64,000 bases of DNA from Holophagaceae bacterium (GTDB lineage Bacteria; Acidobacteriota; Holophagae; Holophagales; Holophagaceae): the NCBI GenBank assembly GCA_016720465.1, contig JADKKO010000004.1:558001-622000 (forward strand). The letters are read 5' to 3'. Positions 59,600 to 64,000 of this stretch are shown here, piece after piece. The notes below the pieces were generated by a model, which was not told the DNA's origin, ran no database searches, and saw nothing but the letters and a program-made list of their open reading frames with translations. Each line of letters starts with the position of its first letter. Within the stretch, counting starts at the first letter, position 1. Both the position numbers and the translations under genes were made by a program.

Positions 59600-62466
59600 A
59601 TGCTGTTCGTCCGCACGCTCCGCAGCTTCCGCGCGTGGGGGATTTTCCTCCCCCTGCTGGCGGTGCTGTCGGGGGTGCCTCCGCTGAGGGCCCAGACGCC
59701 TTCGACCATCCCCCGCCGGGCATCGAAGCCCTGGATGCGGGATGGCGCTACCACGCGGGCGATGATGCCGCCTGGGCCCGGCCCGACTTGAACGACCAGG
59801 GGTGGATCGAGCTACCGAGCCTGCGGAAAGTGCGGAGCCCCACACCTTCGGGGCCCGTGTGGTTCCGCCGCCGGGTCCAGCTGCCCCGGGGGGCGAGGGG
59901 GCAGGAATGGGGGCTGGCTTTCGGCCGGGCCTTCGCGAGCGCCGAGGTCTACGCGGACGGCCGTTTGGTGGGCAGTTCCGGCAGTCTGGGACCGCCTCCC
60001 GAAGGGCCTCCTGTTTCAGACCTGAAAGCCTTCGCCATACCGCTGGCGCCTGCGGGGAATACCCTCAGCCTGGCCATCCGCACCGACTTGCCGCCGGAGT
60101 ACGCGGAAATGGAGGGCGGCCGCGGAACGGCTCTGGGCCGGGTGGTCTGGGTCGGCCCTTCGGCGCTGGTGCAGGCCTTTGCGGCCCAGACCAATGCCCT
60201 TGCGGAGGCCGCCTCCGCGCGCGCAGACCTCAGCCACTGGGTGCTGATGATCAGCTTCGTAATGATGGGCCTCTTCCACCTGCAGCTATTCTCGAGGCGG
60301 AAGGATGCCCGCTACTACCTTTGGTTCGGCCTGGTGGCCATTTCCATGGGCCTGCGGGAAAGCGCCCTGACGGATTGGGCCATCGGCCCCTTCGGCCATC
60401 CCCGCATCACCTTCTGGGCCTCCTGGTTCTTCCTGCTCAGCAGCAGCCCGCCCTTCATCGAATTCCTCTGGCCCTTCCTGGGCCACCCCATTCCGCGCTG
60501 GCTGCGGGTCTACCAGGCCTCCTTCATCATCCCGGCCCTGGCGCTTTTCCTGCCGGTGGACCTGGCCCTCCAGGTCATCCGGACCATCGGGCCCTACTGG
60601 GGCCTGCCCGGCCTGCTGCTGGGCGCGTGGCTCGTGGCGCAAGGCGCCTGGAAAGGCCGCGCGGAGGCCCGCACCATCGCGTTCGGCATGGCGATGGTCA
60701 TCCTCGGCGGACTCTATGAACTGGCCTACTGGGTGGGCTGGTGGCCCTATGTCGGCACCCTTTCCGTGGGATTCATGGCCTTCCTCGGCAGCATGGCCGT
60801 ATCCGTTTCCAACCGCTATGCCCGCGCCCACGCGGAGACCGAAGCCCTGAACCGCACCCTGGAGCAACGCGTCCTGGACCGCACCGCGGAACTGGAGGAT
60901 GCCCAGGCGCGCGTGCACCGCCTCACCGAAAGCTCGCGCCAGGCCATGCGCGATCCGGGCGCCTGGTCCGAGGCCATGGCCAATGAGCTCGCGCAATCGC
61001 TGGATGCTGCCTCCGTCGAGGTTTGGCGGATGGAAGACGGCGGACTTTCGAAGCTGACGGTCCACACGGGCGAGGCGCCGGATCTCCGGACGCTTGAACT
61101 GGGGCTCCACCAGCCGCCCGCATTCCCGGAAGGCCGGGAAGTGGTCCTGCCTGTGTCAGGCATGAGCGGGGATCTCCGCGCGGCGGTGATGGTGAGAGGC
61201 AAGCAGGGCCCCTGGAGCGAACCGGAAAAGCGGCTGCTCGAGACCTTCGCCAACCAGTTGGGCGGGGCGCTGGAATTATCGCGGATGCGCTCGGAGGTGG
61301 AGGCGGCCACCCAGCGCAGGACCGCCACGAGGCAGGCGCTCCTGGAGCAGGGGTCGGGGCTGCTCCAGGTCTGTCCCCAATGCCGGCGCTGCTTCGACCA
61401 CAACCTGACCATCTGCGCCGCGGACGGCTCGGTGCTGGATTCCACGCGCATCTTCCCCTACCGGATCGCTTCGCGCTACCGCCTGACCCGGTTGCTCGGC
61501 GAAGGAGCCATGGGCCTGGTCTTCGAGGTGGAAGATGAGCGGCTGCAGAGGCGGGTGGCCCTCAAAGCCATCAAGCCCGAGCATTTCAACAGCCCCGAAA
61601 AACGCATCCGGTTCGAACAGGAGGCCCGGGCCCTGGCGCAGATCCACCACCCGGGCGTCATCGCCATCTACGACAGCGGCGAACTGGAGGACGGCACCAT
61701 CTACCTGGTCATGGAGAGGCTGAAGGGCGCGACCCTGCGCAGCCTGCTGGACACCTTCGGTCCCGGCACGCCGGCTCAAGTAGGGAGCATGCTGCTGCAG
61801 TGCGCCGACGCGCTGGACGCGGCCCACAAGTCCGGGCTGATCCACCGGGATATCAAGCCCGACAACATCTTCGCCGCGGCCTCGCCCGATGGCCTGCGTT
61901 TCAAACTGCTGGATTTCGGCCTGGCCAAGGAAATGGCGGTGGACAGCACCCTCACCCAAACGGGCGTGGTCATCGGCACGCCGCTGTACATGTCGCCGGA
62001 GCAGATCCGGGACGAACCGATGGATGCGCGGAGCGACCTCTACGCGCTCGCGGTGGTGGGCTACGAGGCGCTCGCCGGGCAACGCCTGGTGCAATCCAAA
62101 TCGCTGCCGGACATCCTGGTGGAAGTGGCCCACAAGGCGCCAAAACCATTGCGGGACCTGGTTCCCGGCCTGCCGCCGAAAATTTGCGCGGCCTTCGACC
62201 AGGCCCTGGCCAAGCATCCTTGGCAGCGGCCCGACAGCGTCCTGGCCTGGGCGGAGCAAATGGCGAAACGCCTGCTTCTCGTGCGGCTGGACCGCAAGGG
62301 CTGGCCTGAAAACCTTGAAGACACACCATCATCGGGATTCACGTCCTCGGGACATAGGCCACCTTCCAACGAGGGCTTGACCTACATTCCTGATGGCGAT
62401 GAAACCAGGCTCATGGACGAGCGGCCAATGGCCAAAGGAATGGGTTCAGCCGGAGGAGAGGCCTAG
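59600..62466 (+). CDS. 7TM receptor-Ser/Thr protein kinase fusion (one-base frameshift near the N-terminus)
   Basis: A signal peptide (MLFVRTLRSFRAWGIFLPLL ... LRAQTP) starts at ATG 59600, but the rest of the protein is in another frame; adding one C to the C5 run at 59710-59714 joins them (about 955 residues). Domains: a periplasmic beta-sandwich (GPVWFRRRVQLP), a 7TMR-DISM membrane block (about 213-403), a coiled coil, a GAF-like domain, a Cys knuckle (CPQCRRCFDHNLTIC) and a Ser/Thr kinase with GEGAMG, VALKAIK, IHRDIKPDN and LDFGLAKE, all intact. It should signal from a periplasmic ligand to protein phosphorylation. Its stop overlaps the next start by one base. Confidence 0.8.
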
Positions 62467-63089
62467 TGCGCATCCTGGATATCTCGCCTCTCATTTCGGA
62501 ACGCATCGCCGTGTGGCCCGGAGACGTTCCGTTTTCCCGGGCGGTGGGCAGCGCCATGGCGCGGGGCGACAACCTGGATCTCAGTTCCATCGCCGCCACG
62601 CTGCACCTGGGCGCCCACGCGGATGCGCCCTCCCATTACCTCCGCGATGGGCTGGGCATCTCTGATGTCGAGCTTCCCCCCTACCTCGGCCCTTGCCAGG
62701 TGGTGCGGGTCTCCCTGCCGCGGGGAGCTCGCATCCTGCCAGGGGACATCGGCGAGATCCTCGCGCCGCGCGTGCTCTTCCGCACACAGTCCTTTCCCGA
62801 TCCCAGCCGTTTCAACACGGATTTCAACAGCCTCTCGCCGGAGCTGATCGAGCGCCTCCATGGCCAAGGCTGCGTATTGGTGGGCCTTGATACGCCGTCG
62901 GTGGATCCCTTTGATTCGACCGCCCTGGAAAGCCACGCCGCCCTGGCCCGCACGGGCATGCGCAATCTGGAAGGCCTCGTGCTGGACCAGGTGGATCCCG
63001 GGCTCTACACGCTCATCGCCCTGCCCTTGAAGCTGGAGGGCGCCGACGCATCGCCAGTGCGTGCCATTCTGATGGCGGATCTGGGATGA
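62466..63089 (+). CDS. Cyclase family protein (kynurenine formamidase-like)
   Basis: The protein is 207 residues from GTG 62466, overlapping the kinase stop (TAGTG). The metal-binding motif HLGAHADAPSH (H47, H51, D53, H57) matches HxGTHxDxPxH of the cyclase/KynB family with Ala for Thr. KynB hydrolyses N-formylkynurenine to kynurenine and formate. The start PLISERIAVWPGD fits bacterial KynB. No other tryptophan-degradation gene is visible, so another amide substrate is possible. Confidence 0.88.
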   Translation: MRILDISPLISERIAVWPGDVPFSRAVGSAMARGDNLDLSSIAATLHLGAHADAPSHYLRDGLGISDVELPPYLGPCQVVRVSLPRGARILPGDIGEILAPRVLFRTQSFPDPSRFNTDFNSLSPELIERLHGQGCVLVGLDTPSVDPFDSTALESHAALARTGMRNLEGLVLDQVDPGLYTLIALPLKLEGADASPVRAILMADLG

Positions 63090-63114
63090 TGTCTCCACGA
63101 TCCCGGAGCAACCG

Positions 63115-64000
63115 ATGACTGACCAACCTGACGGCTCCGACCTTGCAGAGCGCGTGAAGAAGCTCGAAGACCAGGTGGCCTGGCTCACGGCCCAGGCGCA
63201 AGCGGCGGCCCTGGCCGCGCCTGCCGCCGTGGGCGCTCCGCCGCGGCCCGTGCCGCGCCCCGGTCCGCCCCCCAGGCCGCCGAGGCTGCCGAAGCCTCCC
63301 ACCGAAACCAATCCGATGCTCTGGATCGGTGGCATCGGCGCGGGCATCCTCCTGCTGGGCGTGATCTTCTTCCTGGGGTGGACCATCCAGCAGGGCTATC
63401 TGGGTCCAGGACCGCGGCTGCTCCTCGGATTGGCGGCGGGCAGCGCCATGACCTTCGGCGCCGCGATGATGATCGTGAAGGGCACCCGCAAGCTGGGCGT
63501 CTGCGTGCTGGCGGCGGGTCTCGGCACCTTGCTGCTCACGCTCTACTACGGCACCAGCACCGATCCCAAGTTGCTTTCCTCAAGCCTCGGATTCGCAGGC
63601 ATCGGCCTCGCGATCATGTTCGGCGGGGGCCTCGCGGCCAAGGCGGAATCCGGCGGCGCCCTCGTGGTGACATTGATCATCGCCTTCTGGGCGCCCATCG
63701 CCTTCAGCGAGGGGGGCCACCACGAGGTGGCGCTCACCCTCTACCTGGGGGTGCTCATGGCCGCCGCCCTCGCCGTGCCCTACCTCGCCAAGGTCGGCGC
63801 CCGGTGGGGCGTGGCGCGCTGGGTGGCCGTCACGGGCCTGTGGATCCTGCTGGCGGCGGCCTCGCTGAGCACGGATCCGGAGGATGCCTTCACGATGCTC
63901 CTGCTGCTGGGCTTCCATGCCCTGCTGTCGGCGCTTTGGATCTGGCTTCCGGGCCAGGGGGAGGCGAAGCCCCGCACGCCGACGATCCTCTGGTTCCTGG
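63115..64000 (+). CDS. DUF2339 multi-pass membrane protein (3' partial)
   Basis: The frame starts at ATG 63115 (GGAG upstream) and is open to the window end; 295 codons are seen. A short coiled coil (LAERVKKLEDQVAWLTAQAQ) is followed by a Pro-rich linker and then a series of closely packed membrane helices beginning PMLWIGGIGAGILLLGVIFF. This N-terminus (coiled coil, Pro linker, many helices) is typical of DUF2339 proteins, which have 20 or more helices and unknown function. Confidence 0.85.
   Translation, partial: MTDQPDGSDLAERVKKLEDQVAWLTAQAQAAALAAPAAVGAPPRPVPRPGPPPRPPRLPKPPTETNPMLWIGGIGAGILLLGVIFFLGWTIQQGYLGPGPRLLLGLAAGSAMTFGAAMMIVKGTRKLGVCVLAAGLGTLLLTLYYGTSTDPKLLSSSLGFAGIGLAIMFGGGLAAKAESGGALVVTLIIAFWAPIAFSEGGHHEVALTLYLGVLMAAALAVPYLAKVGARWGVARWVAVTGLWILLAAASLSTDPEDAFTMLLLLGFHALLSALWIWLPGQGEAKPRTPTILWFL

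Noticed and set aside
59683..59714. Programmed -1 frameshifting as the link between signal peptide and kinase.
   Set aside because: No X-XXY-YYZ slippery heptamer is in register; a missing C in the C-run explains the shift more simply.

Overview
The window is GC-rich (a sampled 60-base line near 26.1 kb is 73% G+C) and densely coded on both strands. The gene content points to a free-living, Gram-negative-type bacterium of the Acidobacteriota, most likely class Holophagae (Geothrix/Holophaga-like). This rests on an Oar-like TonB-dependent receptor, a fused isobutyryl-CoA mutase IcmF, a Ser/Thr kinase with a Cys-rich knuckle typical of that phylum, a BlaI/M56 pair, and many secreted proteins built from Ig, PKD and PPC modules. 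The assignment comes from gene content only. No rRNA, tRNA, CRISPR array or insertion sequence was seen.

0-7 kb holds housekeeping and signalling genes: the end of a RidA protein, a tightly divergent pair (unknown protein / Hpt phosphotransfer protein), an HD-GYP response regulator (c-di-GMP hydrolysis), glycerol kinase, a lytic transglycosylase and a DinG/XPD-type Fe-S helicase. 7-14.6 kb holds two large exported proteins, a subtilisin-like protease and a BNR/sortilin-type propeller protein. They share almost identical C-terminal PPC domains. A ferric-reductase-like membrane protein follows, and its ribosome binding site lies inside a hairpin.

14.6-30 kb is the most unusual part: five minus-strand genes that overlap by 4 nt or sit 1 nt apart. 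In transcription order they encode a membrane-anchored propeller protein, a VIT/VWA protein, a 2570-residue helical-repeat protein, a 510-residue exported protein and a protein that joins a penicillin-binding-protein-like transpeptidase domain to a SpoIID/LytB domain. They look like one translationally coupled envelope system of unknown function. A phospholipase-D-like exported protein and a degenerate kinase lie just upstream.

32.6-34.95 kb is an AT-richer island with a KAP-family P-loop NTPase, probably acquired horizontally and possibly involved in phage defence. 34.95-37.4 kb is a BlaI repressor with an M56 membrane protease that lacks the usual penicillin-sensing domain. 37.5-43.8 kb holds IcmF, a small redoxin-like protein, a DegP-like protease and a DUF1573-like protein. 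44-58 kb is a second exported-protein region: a PKD protein, a thermolysin-family (M4) protease, an outer-membrane barrel, a redoxin, a sigma-54 activator, the TonB-dependent receptor and a CehA-like PHP hydrolase carrying 276-bp tandem repeats. 58-64 kb holds an NFACT/RqcH-like protein, a 7TM receptor-Ser/Thr kinase fusion whose signal peptide is separated by a one-base frameshift, a KynB-like cyclase and the start of a DUF2339 membrane protein.
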